From positions 248,001 through 312,000 of the forward strand of contig CAWEHB010000007.1 of assembly GCA_963808705.1 (NCBI GenBank): a stretch of DNA of 64,000 nt. The letters run 5' to 3'. The stretch is from JASHPR01 sp963808705. Its GTDB lineage: Bacteria > Actinomycetota > Actinomycetes > Streptosporangiales > Streptosporangiaceae. Below are positions 55,608 to 63,774 of this stretch, one piece after another. Numbering within the stretch: the stretch's first letter is position 1; the number at the start of each line of letters is the position of its first letter. The notes beneath the pieces were generated by a model that was not told where the DNA came from, did not search any database, and saw only the letters and a list, made by a program, of their open reading frames with translations. Made by a program: the position numbers and the translations under genes.

Positions 55608-56354
55608 ATGGCGACCGTCAGCGTCTCGGAGGAGATCCGGCAGTTCTGGGACGAGGATGCCGCGGTCTACGACAACTCACCGGAGCACCACCCGCGGCGC
55701 CCCCAGGAGCGGGCGGCCTGGAGCGCCGCGCTGCGGCGGCTGCTGCCCGATCCTCCGGCGCGGGTGCTGGACGCCGGGGCCGGCACCGGATTCCTCTCGC
55801 TGCTGCTGGCCGGCCAGGGTTATCAGGTCACCGCGATGGACCTCTCACCGGGCATGCTCGAGGTGCTGCGGGCCAAGGCCGCACGTCTGGGCCTGGAGGT
55901 GCAGGCGGTGCAGGCCGACGCGGTCAGTCCGCCCGGCGGCCCGTTCGACGCGGTGGTGGAACGCCACCTGCTCTGGACCCTGCCGGACCCCGGCGCCGCC
56001 CTGGTCGCCTGGCGGGAGGCCGCTCCGACCGGCCGCCTGGTGCTCATCGAGGGGACTTGGGGCAAGGCCAGCGGGATCGCCGCGCTGCAGGCTGAGGCCA
56101 GGACGCTGGCCAGGCGCGTCCGCGGCGGCGAGCCTGGCCACCACGGCCACTACACCGACCGGGTGGTCAGCAGCCTGCCGCACGCGAACGGCATCACCCC
56201 CGCCGACGTGGTCGCCCTGGTCCAGGCCAGCCCGTGGGGCCAGGCCCGGCTCGAGCGGCTGCGCGACGTGGAGTGGGCCACCCTTGACGGGCGCAGCCTG
56301 CTCGATCAGCTCCTCGGAACCAACCCCCGGTGGGCCGTGATCGCGGGATCCTGA
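55608..56354 (+). CDS. class I SAM-dependent methyltransferase
   Basis: 248 residues from ATG 55608 with AAAGGAG upstream. Motif I VLDAGAGTGFLSLLLA, motif II VTAMDLSPGML and post-motif acidic VQADAVS are intact. No substrate motif beyond the fold. It lies 86 bases after the nickel transporter on the same strand, so it may be part of a metal-responsive unit, but nothing ties it to nickel chemistry. Confidence 0.9.
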   Translation: MATVSVSEEIRQFWDEDAAVYDNSPEHHPRRPQERAAWSAALRRLLPDPPARVLDAGAGTGFLSLLLAGQGYQVTAMDLSPGMLEVLRAKAARLGLEVQAVQADAVSPPGGPFDAVVERHLLWTLPDPGAALVAWREAAPTGRLVLIEGTWGKASGIAALQAEARTLARRVRGGEPGHHGHYTDRVVSSLPHANGITPADVVALVQASPWGQARLERLRDVEWATLDGRSLLDQLLGTNPRWAVIAGS

Positions 56355-56364
56355 TCCGGGCCGG

Positions 56365-56496
56365 TCACAGCATCGTGATCAGCATGTAGCTCATCGTCAC
56401 GCCCATCACGATCTCGCAGCACGCCGCCAGGGTGGTGACATCGGCGGCCTGACCTGGGCGGCCGGGGCCGGCGAGGCGAGGGCCCGGCCACGTCAC
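56365..56496 (-). pseudogene. 43-residue membrane fragment, C-terminal remnant of a DUF5134-like protein
   Basis: A 43-codon frame (GTG 56496 to TGA 56365) too short to be listed in most tracks. It ends ADVTTLAACCEIVMGVTM then SYMLITML, a hydrophobic helix with a paired Cys. This resembles the last transmembrane helix of DUF5134-type actinobacterial membrane proteins. No upstream part of such a gene is present, so it is either a decayed gene end or a small membrane peptide. A GGAAAGG lies just before the GTG. Confidence 0.35.
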
Positions 56497-57017
56497 ATCC
56501 TTTCCGCCAGGCTCGCCGCGGCGCCCTAACCGGATATTCCGCCCGGCAACATCGGGTTAATCGGCCCGCATATTGCTGAGCAAGCATCTTTTCTTTCGCC
56601 CGTCGCTCTCAAAACCCTGCGGGATATCCGAGAAAACCCCTCCCGTGTATTAAAGGAAACCGGCGGGGTATTACGGGCCAGTATCCTTGACCCGCGGCCG
56701 GCCGCTGCGCCCGCCACCCCGGTCCCGGGCGCGCTCCCGGGATCCGGTGCCGATTGAAGCCCGGTGTCGCCACGGCCGACCGGTCCTCCGGCCGCCTCTC
56801 CGGCGGTCAACCGATGGTCGAGCTCGACCTGCGGGCGTCTCCCGTACGTCCTGATCAGCGCCTTCTCGCTGTTCCCGGCTGCGCCGGTCACGAGCTCGTC
56901 GATCGCGACGGACCGAAGCCCTGACCGGAAGGACTGGGCTGCCGTCAGCCCTGACCCGGTGCCGCGTGGCCAGGCATGCCCTAGGTGCGCTAGCATTTGA
57001 CCGTCCGAGAGGACAGG
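56497..57017. other. region upstream of tRNA-Pro, AT-richer, no gene
   Basis: 520 bases with no convincing gene. The part at 56521-56690 is clearly AT-richer than the surroundings, with several short stop-rich frames. A long minus frame runs antisense through the tRNA and is discarded. The region may be debris at a tRNA integration hot spot. Confidence 0.4.
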
Positions 57018-57092
57018 CGGGACGTGGCCCAGCTTGGTTAAGGCGTCGGTCTGGGGGACCGAAGAACGACGGTTCAAATCCGTCCGTCCCGA
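57018..57092 (+). tRNA. tRNA-Pro (GGG)
   Basis: 75 nt. Acceptor stem CGGGACG/CGTCCCG with discriminator A; D arm GCC/GGC with the conserved GG loop; anticodon stem TCGGT/ACCGA with loop CTGGGGG, anticodon GGG; variable region AGAAC; T arm GACGG-TTCAAAT-CCGTC. The C1-G72 pair is typical of bacterial tRNA-Pro. CCA is not encoded. Confidence 0.95.
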
Positions 57093-57150
57093 CTCAATAA
57101 GGTGGTCGGCGAGGTGCCTGTCGCGGCGTTTTGTCAGACCCTGTCGCTAG

Positions 57151-57167
57151 CCTGTCAATATGACAGG
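57151..57167 (+). promoter_or_regulatory. palindrome over the endonuclease start codon
   Basis: CCTGTCA-ATA-TGACAGG is a perfect 7-bp inverted repeat whose centre holds the ATG (57160-57162). TAGCCT (57148-57153), a plausible -10 for a leaderless mRNA, overlaps its left arm. It could be an operator bound by the endonuclease's own N-terminal DNA-binding repeats, or an RNA hairpin hiding the start. Confidence 0.5.
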
Positions 57168-57990
57168 AAACCCTATTGAGAGACGCAGATGGTCTGACGC
57201 TCAGTTAGTTTCTGCGGTGGCGGCATCCAGGTCATGGCGTGGTGTCATGCGCGAACTCGGCCTGTGCGTGACTTCTGCCGGATCCATCCGGATCGTTAAG
57301 CGGCACGTGGCCCGACTTGGCCTGGACACCTCCCACTTCACCGGCCAGCGGCGCTGGTCGGATGCGCAGCTCAGGCGGGCGGTCGCCAGCGCATATTCCT
57401 GGGCCGAGCTGCAAGCGGAGTTAGGGCTTACCCATGACAGCACCGACGACCGTACCCGGGTCAAGGCGCGCGCCGCGCGCCTCGGCCTCGACCTGAGTCG
57501 GCTCGACGGACTCGTTAAGGGCGCAGCCGCCCGGCCCGAGTTCGAGCCTGACATCAGGCACCTGCGAGATGCGGGAACCGCCATCGCGGCGATGTGGTTT
57601 CTGTTGTGCGGATACAACACATCTCTGCCAATGGAACCGACCCTCTACGACCTGCTGGTTTCCATGCCGGACGGGATCAGGCGAGTTCAGGTCAAGACCA
57701 CCACGTACTACAAGGACGGCTGGGTGGTGCAGGTAGGAAGGCGACCCTACTCGGTCGGCAACCGAGAACCACTGGTTCCTTATGACCCGGACCTGGTGGA
57801 TTTCTTCTTCATCCTGGATGGCGACCTCGCCATGTACGTGATTCCCAGCCGGGTGATCGCCGGGCGTGTCGCGATAGTGCTGAGCAACTACTCGGAGTTC
57901 ATCGTGGGCAGCGCCGCGTTCCTCATGAAGGCTCGACTCCGGCCGCCTGAGCCGCGCGGAGAGCGGCTCGCTCGGCGCGCCGCTAGGTGA
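57160..57990 (+). CDS. PD-(D/E)XK homing endonuclease with two N-terminal repeats, next to tRNA-Pro
   Basis: 276 residues from ATG 57160, 67 bases after the tRNA-Pro. Residues 8-60 and 63-115 are two related HTH-like modules, each starting RRWSDAQL and ending ARLGLD. Residues 140-255 form a PD-(D/E)XK nuclease like the group I intron-associated type (I-Ssp6803I family): Glu159, Asp164 in LYDLL and Gln177-x-Lys179 in VQVKTT, followed by YDPDLVDFFFILDGD. No intron is present; it is free-standing. Its end overlaps the convergent NuoF-like gene by 8 bases. Base composition is lower than the flanks. Confidence 0.85.
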   Translation: MTGNPIERRRWSDAQLVSAVAASRSWRGVMRELGLCVTSAGSIRIVKRHVARLGLDTSHFTGQRRWSDAQLRRAVASAYSWAELQAELGLTHDSTDDRTRVKARAARLGLDLSRLDGLVKGAAARPEFEPDIRHLRDAGTAIAAMWFLLCGYNTSLPMEPTLYDLLVSMPDGIRRVQVKTTTYYKDGWVVQVGRRPYSVGNREPLVPYDPDLVDFFFILDGDLAMYVIPSRVIAGRVAIVLSNYSEFIVGSAAFLMKARLRPPEPRGERLARRAAR

Positions 57991-59629
57991 TCGGGCGGGG
58001 GATCTGGCGGCCGACATCGGAGAGGTCGGCGATCCACGCCTCATCGACGTCCGGGCCGGATTCGGACGGCGTGCTGGCGACCAGCTTCAGGTTGCCGCCC
58101 TTCTTGGCCGCGAGCCTCGGCCTCGCGGGTTCCTTGGGAGGCGGAGGCGGAGGCGGGGGCGGGGCGGGGGCGGTCATCCGGATCGCCAGGGACGGGCACA
58201 TCTGAACCGCCTGCTGCGCCTCCTGCTGCAGCCACGGCGGTACCGGCATGTCGAGGAACACCGGGTAGCCCTGGCCGTCGAGCTGCACGAGCTCGGGCAC
58301 CAGGTGGGCGCAGAGGCCGTGCCCGCGGCACCGGGTCCAGTCCACCGACAGCCGGGTCTCGCCCTCCTTGTCCGGCAGCGGCAGCACTCCCTGGACCCGG
58401 CGCCCGCAGGTGCCGCGGAACAGGTGCGCGGTGAGGTCGTCGGTGAACACGTCGATGGCGGACACCACGAACCGGAACACCCCGTCGGGATGGGCGCACG
58501 CGCCGCGGCCCTTCACGGCGGCCGACCCGCGGCGCGCGGCTTCCAGCGCGTCGATACCGCCCGAGCCGTCAGCCAGCGCGGTCAGCGAGCGGGCGATGGC
58601 GGGCAGGCCCAGCTTGCACGGGCCGCACTGACCGGATGACTCCTTGGCGAGGTAGCCGACCACCCGCGCTACCTCGCCGAGCGGGCAGGTCCCCTCGCCG
58701 AGCGGCAGCACGATGCCGGCGCCGAGCGTGCCGCCGACAGCGGTCAGCCCGGCGCGGCTGACCGGCACGTCGTACGCCAGGTCGGCAGGCAGCCACATGC
58801 CGTGATAACCGCCGACCAGGACGCCGTCCGCCGGCGATGCCGAGCAGAGGTCGAGCACCTCGCCGAGCGGCAGGCCGAAGGGGACCTCCACGACCGCGGG
58901 ATGGTCCGCGGAGCCGCCCACCGTGAGCAGGGTCGTTCCCGGTTCGTCCGGAGTACCGGTCGAGGCGTAGCCATCCGGGCCGAGCATCGCGAGCACGGCG
59001 ATCTGCGCGTACGTCTCGGCGTTGGATAGCAGGGTCGGGAGGTCATGGATCCCGTAGTCGCTGGGCAACACCTTGCGGCCCGGCGGCACCGGAGTCTTGC
59101 CGTTCAGGGCATTCACCAGCGCGCCACCCTCACCGGTGACGAACCGGTCCGGCACCATGACCACGCGCACCAGCCGTCTCAGATCCGGTTCGGCCGAAGC
59201 CGCGGAGCTGACCGAGCGGGCCATGTCGGTCCGGGTGACCCCGATGACGATCTCCCGGGCCTGCAGCGCCCGGGCGGCGATCAGGGCCCCGCCGAGCACC
59301 AGGTACGGCGACCTGAGCAGCAGCATCCTGTCCTTGGCGCTGCCCGGCTCGCCCTCGGTCGCGTTGACCAGGACGACGACCCGCTTCCTGCGCTGGCGGG
59401 CGGACTGCATCACCGACTTCAGCTTCCGGCTGAACGGGAACGCCGCACCGCCACGGCCGCAAAGGCTGACCCGCTCGGTGGCATCGACCAACTGGCTGGC
59501 GGTCAGCCTGGGCAGATTGCCGAACACCGAATAGTGCGTCGTCAGGTCGATCCGCTGGATTCGGTCGAGCCCGGCGGTGAGGCGGGCCTGGCCGATGCAC
59601 ATGGCGTCGGGCCCCGGGGGCGGTGTCAT
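57983..59629 (-). CDS. NuoF-like flavoprotein fused to a ferredoxin domain
   Basis: 548 residues from ATG 59629. The NuoF part has the FMN/NADH motifs GRGGAAFP (58-65) and NATEGEPGSAKDR (89-101), an SLBB domain and the Fe-S motif ESSGQCGPC (330-338), in which Ser332 replaces the first Cys of the usual SCGxCxPC; Cys378 follows. A C-terminal single-cluster ferredoxin has Cys434, Cys440 and Cys478. A poly-Pro linker and tail follow. It probably carries electrons between NAD(P)H and the membrane protein encoded by the upstream overlapping gene. Confidence 0.88.
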   Translation of the reverse strand: MTPPPGPDAMCIGQARLTAGLDRIQRIDLTTHYSVFGNLPRLTASQLVDATERVSLCGRGGAAFPFSRKLKSVMQSARQRRKRVVVLVNATEGEPGSAKDRMLLLRSPYLVLGGALIAARALQAREIVIGVTRTDMARSVSSAASAEPDLRRLVRVVMVPDRFVTGEGGALVNALNGKTPVPPGRKVLPSDYGIHDLPTLLSNAETYAQIAVLAMLGPDGYASTGTPDEPGTTLLTVGGSADHPAVVEVPFGLPLGEVLDLCSASPADGVLVGGYHGMWLPADLAYDVPVSRAGLTAVGGTLGAGIVLPLGEGTCPLGEVARVVGYLAKESSGQCGPCKLGLPAIARSLTALADGSGGIDALEAARRGSAAVKGRGACAHPDGVFRFVVSAIDVFTDDLTAHLFRGTCGRRVQGVLPLPDKEGETRLSVDWTRCRGHGLCAHLVPELVQLDGQGYPVFLDMPVPPWLQQEAQQAVQMCPSLAIRMTAPAPPPPPPPPPKEPARPRLAAKKGGNLKLVASTPSESGPDVDEAWIADLSDVGRQIPRPIT

Positions 59630-60744
59630 GATCCCTCCGCGCCGGGATGGGCGGGGTAGGCAGGGTTAGCGGGGTTGCCGGGGTCGTCCGGATAGGAGGC
59701 ATACGGCGGGTACACCGTCGGATCAGGAGCCTCCTGCTGATGCTGCTGCCACTCCTGCTGCTGCCAGGGCCGCATTTCCTGCTGGTGCGGCGGCGGAATC
59801 GGGAGGTCCGGGCGCGGGGTCGCCAGACGGCGGGTCGCGATGTACGGCGGCCGGGGAGAGGGCGCTTCGGGCCGGTCCGCCGCCCCCGGCGGCAGCGCGC
59901 GGGGCATCGTCCGCGCCTGCGGCACGGCGCCCCGCATGGCACGGGCTTGCGGTACGGCACTCCACCGGTCATGAATGTCGTGCTGCATCACGGCAGGCAT
60001 CGGCGCCGGGACCGTTGACGAGACGTAGTCGGGCAACGGATGCGGGGCTTTCTCCCGGTGGCTGCGGATGGTGGCCACGAACCGGATGACCAGGGCGAGA
60101 GCGACCGCCGCCAGGCATGCTCCGTAACTCCAGTCCACGTACGGTTTCGCCGTCCGGCCCGCGAGCAGGCCGTGCACGATCGCCAGCGGCCAGGCCACGT
60201 AGGCGGTGGCGTGGATGGCGCGCCACGTCCACGGCCGCCCCGTCGCGAAACGGCCGCGGGCGATCCCGGTCACGACCAGGAGCACCACGAGATCCGACGC
60301 GATCGTGCCCAGGCCGATATAGAACGTGCGCCCATGCGCCAGGAAAGGAACAAAGGCGTCGATAACGTGGGACCGGTGCGCGAAAATCTCAAGCACTATG
60401 TGCATCGCGAGAAAGGCGAGAGCGGCGAACGAGACGGCACGGTGCACCGCTTGCGCGACGACCCGGCTCGCCGGAGTCATGACCACGCGGTCCGCCGCCA
60501 CCACGCCGACGCCGACCGCCGCGGTGAGCGCGACCAGCGCGAGCACGCCCGCATAGAACAGCAGGAAGCGCTGGACCGCGCTCAGGATGTCACTCCCTCG
60601 CGGGGTGTTTACCGAGGCCAGCACGCCGGCGAGCAGGAACAGCAGAACAATGGCCCAGATGGTGGGCCCGTGCCGCGGGCGCTTGACTTGAGCCACTGAC
60701 GTGATGTGGCGGCGACCGCCTGAGCGGCCACGCCTGGCTGACAC
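59626..60744 (-). CDS. ferric reductase-like transmembrane cytochrome
   Basis: 372 residues from GTG 60744 with GGGAGGA upstream. Six or so helices in residues 28-225 with His residues placed for two b hemes (QAVHRAVSF, LAMHIVLEIFAHRSH, RAIHATAYVAW, LAIVHGLL), as in the ferric reductase/MsrQ-like domain. The C-terminal 140 residues are Pro/Gln-rich and disordered. Its stop overlaps the NuoF-ferredoxin start (ATGA), so the two form a two-gene electron-transfer unit. Confidence 0.85.
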   Translation of the reverse strand: MSARRGRSGGRRHITSVAQVKRPRHGPTIWAIVLLFLLAGVLASVNTPRGSDILSAVQRFLLFYAGVLALVALTAAVGVGVVAADRVVMTPASRVVAQAVHRAVSFAALAFLAMHIVLEIFAHRSHVIDAFVPFLAHGRTFYIGLGTIASDLVVLLVVTGIARGRFATGRPWTWRAIHATAYVAWPLAIVHGLLAGRTAKPYVDWSYGACLAAVALALVIRFVATIRSHREKAPHPLPDYVSSTVPAPMPAVMQHDIHDRWSAVPQARAMRGAVPQARTMPRALPPGAADRPEAPSPRPPYIATRRLATPRPDLPIPPPHQQEMRPWQQQEWQQHQQEAPDPTVYPPYASYPDDPGNPANPAYPAHPGAEGS

Positions 60745-61094
60745 TATTTTCCTCCCGGAGGGACGGCTCGGAAGCCGACCATTACCTGGAAGTTTCTATT
60801 GCCCCAGCCGCCAGCGCCTGGAGACTCCTGCCTAGTCCCCGTTGCGGATGACGTTACCGCCCCCCATTACAGGTTCGCAGCGAAACCGCACATAAGCCGT
60901 CACAATGCGGCGCTTGCCTCATGCCAGCGCCCTTTGTCCGCGGGGGAGCGGCGGAGGATGGCGGCGGCCCGCCGGGACAGGGCATCATGGGCACGGCGCG
61001 AGGCAGCCGATCGTTTGGGTTAGCGGGTGCGATGGGCAAGATTGCTAATGTCCCCTGGCCGGAGAAAGCCGGGGCCTGACGCGGGGCGGGCGTA
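60745..61094. other. divergent intergenic region
   Basis: 350 bases between the cytochrome gene (minus) and the glycosyltransferase gene (plus). TAATGT (61046-61051) is a -10 candidate for the latter; CCCCTGGC/GCCGGGG (about 61053-61076) can form a short hairpin just after it. No gene is seen; a 74-codon plus frame (60799-61023) has no supporting signal. Confidence 0.4.
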
Positions 61095-62024
61095 ATGACC
61101 ACGCGGGGACCAGCGGGTGAGTCAGGGCAGGGGGGTGATCGGACACTCCCGTTGCCAGCCCGCGACCTGCCCCCCGCCGCCCCCCGCCGCGGTGCTCCCG
61201 GCCGCGGCGGCGCCGGCACGGTAACCTCCGGCCGCGGGAACGCCCCGTCGGCCTACCGGCCCGCAGGGCCGGACCTCAGGCGGCACCGGGCCCGCAGGCT
61301 ACTGGGCCGGCTGGCGGTAGCGATCGTGGCGCTGATCCTGCTGGGGGCGGTGGCGTTCGGCGGGCTGCTGATCGTCACCCCGTCCGTCGGCAACGCCCGG
61401 GAACTGGTGCAAGCGCAGGATCGGGCGCACCACGTGGCCTATCCGGGACCCGCCGTACCGGCGCGGTTTGCCGAATCGCTGGTCGCCACGGAAGACAAGC
61501 GCTTCTACTCCGAGCCGGGCATCGACCTGTTCGCGGTCGCGCGGGTCGGTTTCGAGTACGTGACCGGCCACGGCATCCAGGGCGGCGCCACCCTCTACCA
61601 GCAACTGGCCAAGCTGCTGTACACGCAGGGGCGCTCCACCGCGTCGGACGAGGCGGAGCAGGTCGCGCTGGCCGTCAAGCTGTACCTGACGTACCCGAAG
61701 CCGCAGGTCCTGCAGATGTACGCCGCGGTCGTCTATTTCGGCAACGGCTACTACGGCCTGGCCGCCGCGAGCTGCGGGTACTTCGGGGCCCGGCCCGCCA
61801 GGCTGTCCTGGCCACAGGCGGCGGTGCTGGCCGGCCTGGTGCAGGGCCCGTCGATGGATGACCCGCTCACCCACCCGGCCAACGCGCGGGCCCGCGAGGT
61901 CCACGTGGTGGGTCGGCTGGTCGCGACCGGGAAGCTGTCCCCGGCCCAGGGCCGCGCCGCGCTCGCCGTTCCGCTGCGGAGCCTGATCGCGCGGGCCGGC
62001 CGGGGCTGCTCCCGGTCAGCCTGA
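61095..62024 (+). CDS. GT51 peptidoglycan glycosyltransferase, monofunctional
   Basis: 309 residues from ATG 61095. A Pro/Arg-rich cytoplasmic part leads to one transmembrane helix (about 70-95) and an extracellular GT51 domain that polymerises lipid II. Motif 1 is ATEDKRFYSEPGID with catalytic Glu133; the usual His of EDxxFxxHxG is Glu140. GGATLYQQLAK (163-173) is motif 2. The third motif is degenerate compared with the classical RKxxE pattern. There is no transpeptidase domain. It may be a specialised actinobacterial form. Confidence 0.88.
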   Translation: MTTRGPAGESGQGGDRTLPLPARDLPPAAPRRGAPGRGGAGTVTSGRGNAPSAYRPAGPDLRRHRARRLLGRLAVAIVALILLGAVAFGGLLIVTPSVGNARELVQAQDRAHHVAYPGPAVPARFAESLVATEDKRFYSEPGIDLFAVARVGFEYVTGHGIQGGATLYQQLAKLLYTQGRSTASDEAEQVALAVKLYLTYPKPQVLQMYAAVVYFGNGYYGLAAASCGYFGARPARLSWPQAAVLAGLVQGPSMDDPLTHPANARAREVHVVGRLVATGKLSPAQGRAALAVPLRSLIARAGRGCSRSA

Positions 62025-62027
62025 GGA

Positions 62028-62654
62028 TTATCCGGAACGCGCGTGCCGCGGCCCCTCAGGCCGCGCCGGGCCAGTCTGGCCGTGGCCGTTCCGCTCGGGC
62101 GCACCCTGGCCGGGCGCGGGGGGCTGCTGCGGGGGCTCGGGCGGCACCAGGGCCGGCTCCCAGGCCTCTTCTTCTGCCTCCGGCACGCGCTCCAGCGCGC
62201 CGGGCAGCGCAGGCGCCTGGTCGGCCACCTGCGCGAGCCACACAAACTTGCGGTAGGACCAGAACCGGAACAGGGTGGCGAGGGCCACGCCGACCAGGAA
62301 CGCGACGTTCAGCGTGAACTTGTCATGGCGGCCGAACTCGTGCTTGGCGATCTCGAGGCAGGCCTGCTGGATGGCGATCCCGACCAGGTTCAGCACCAGG
62401 AAGACGGCGACCTCCCGGGCCATGCCCGTGCGCTCGCGGTGCCGGAACGTCCAGTACCTGTTGCCGGCGAAGGTCACGGCCGCCGCCACCAGCGTCGAGA
62501 CCGCGTTCGCGGTGAAGGTCGCCTGGTGCCGAGCGATCATCAGGTTGAAGACACCCTCGGTCACCAGGAACCCGATCGTCCCGATCACGCCGAACTTGGC
62601 GAACTCGTGGATCAGGCGCTGGAACCGCTGGTACCACCTGCTGACAAGACTCAC
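62028..62654 (-). CDS. GtrA-family membrane protein
   Basis: 208 residues from GTG 62654. Four transmembrane helices of the GtrA/DPMS type: KFGVIGTIGFLVTEGVFNLM, FTANAVSTLVAAAVTFAGNRYWTF, the REVAVFLVLNLVGI helix and FLVGVALATLFRFWSYRKFVW. GtrA proteins are thought to flip polyprenyl-linked sugars for cell-wall glycan or teichoic acid modification. A Pro/Glu-rich tail follows. It converges tail to tail with the GT51 gene (4 bases apart). Confidence 0.92.
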   Translation of the reverse strand: MSLVSRWYQRFQRLIHEFAKFGVIGTIGFLVTEGVFNLMIARHQATFTANAVSTLVAAAVTFAGNRYWTFRHRERTGMAREVAVFLVLNLVGIAIQQACLEIAKHEFGRHDKFTLNVAFLVGVALATLFRFWSYRKFVWLAQVADQAPALPGALERVPEAEEEAWEPALVPPEPPQQPPAPGQGAPERNGHGQTGPARPEGPRHARSG

Positions 62655-62838
62655 CTGGCCGCCTTCCTTCCCCGTATCCCCTCAGGACACGCCGAGGTGA
62701 CTATGAGAGGCTACCCGGAACCTCGCGCTAGTTGGCGGAACCGGGAGAAATCAAGACTCTGCCCATACCTGCCCCTTGCCCAGCCCGGAGCCAGATATCC
62801 GTTCGGCACTGCCGCGTCTGCCAGGTAGTGTCACGGGA

Positions 62839-63774
62839 GTGCCCGCTCCCGACGTGCTGATTCATGCCCGCGGCCTGGAGAAGAGCTTCGGCGGCGCGGC
62901 AGCGGTGGCCGGCATCGATTTCGACCTGCACCGCGGCGAGGCGTTCGGCTTCCTGGGACCGAACGGCGCGGGCAAGTCATCGACCATGCGCATGATCGGC
63001 TGCGTCTCGCCGCCGAGCGGTGGCGAGCTGACCATCCTCGGCATGGACCCGGTCGCCGACGGCCCGGCGATCCGGGCCAGGCTCGGCGTGGTCCCGCAGG
63101 AGGACACGCTGGACGTAGAGCTGACGGTCCGGGAGAACCTGATCATCTACGGGCGCTACTTCGGGCTGCCGCGGGACGTCATCGCCGAGCGCGCCGCCCG
63201 GCTGCTGGAGTTTGTGCAGCTCGCGGACCGGGCCGAGGACCAGGTGGAGCCGCTGTCGGGCGGGATGAAGCGCCGCCTCACGATCGCCCGCTCCCTGATC
63301 AACGAGCCGGAGATCCTGCTGCTCGACGAGCCCACCACCGGCCTGGATCCGCAGGCCAGGCACGCGGTGTGGGACCGGCTGTACCGGCTCAAGCGCCACG
63401 GCGTCACGCTGGTGCTGACCACGCACTACATGGACGAGGCCGAGCAGCTCTGCGACCGCCTGGTGGTGATGGACCGCGGCAAGATCGCGGCCGAGGGCTC
63501 GCCCCGCGACCTGATCGGCCGGTACTCCACGCCGGAGGTGCTCGAGCTGCGGTTCGACCTGGCCGAGCATGACCAGGCGGCTGACAAACTCGCGGAGGCG
63601 CCGGCGGAGCGGGTGGAGGTGCTGGCGGACCGGATCCTGCTGTACACGCAGGACGGAGACGCGGCCCTCGCCGCCGTCCGCGGCCTCGGCCTGGAGCCGG
63701 CGGGTTCCCTGGTCCGCCGCAGCACGCTGGAGGACGTGTTCCTGCGGCTGACCGGACGGCAGCTGGAGGACTAG
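62839..63774 (+). CDS. ABC transporter ATP-binding protein (NodI/DrrA-like)
   Basis: 311 residues from GTG 62839; TAGTGT 7 bases upstream suggests a leaderless mRNA. Walker A GPNGAGKSS, Q-loop VVPQEDTL, signature LSGGMKRRL, Walker B ILLLDEPTTGLD and H-loop TTHYMDE are intact. The C-terminal region matches DrrA/NodI-type exporters. The permease gene follows with zero gap. Confidence 0.95.
   Translation: MPAPDVLIHARGLEKSFGGAAAVAGIDFDLHRGEAFGFLGPNGAGKSSTMRMIGCVSPPSGGELTILGMDPVADGPAIRARLGVVPQEDTLDVELTVRENLIIYGRYFGLPRDVIAERAARLLEFVQLADRAEDQVEPLSGGMKRRLTIARSLINEPEILLLDEPTTGLDPQARHAVWDRLYRLKRHGVTLVLTTHYMDEAEQLCDRLVVMDRGKIAAEGSPRDLIGRYSTPEVLELRFDLAEHDQAADKLAEAPAERVEVLADRILLYTQDGDAALAAVRGLGLEPAGSLVRRSTLEDVFLRLTGRQLED

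Noticed and set aside
56526..57077. 183-codon minus frame upstream of the endonuclease gene
   Set aside because: It runs antisense through the tRNA-Pro gene.
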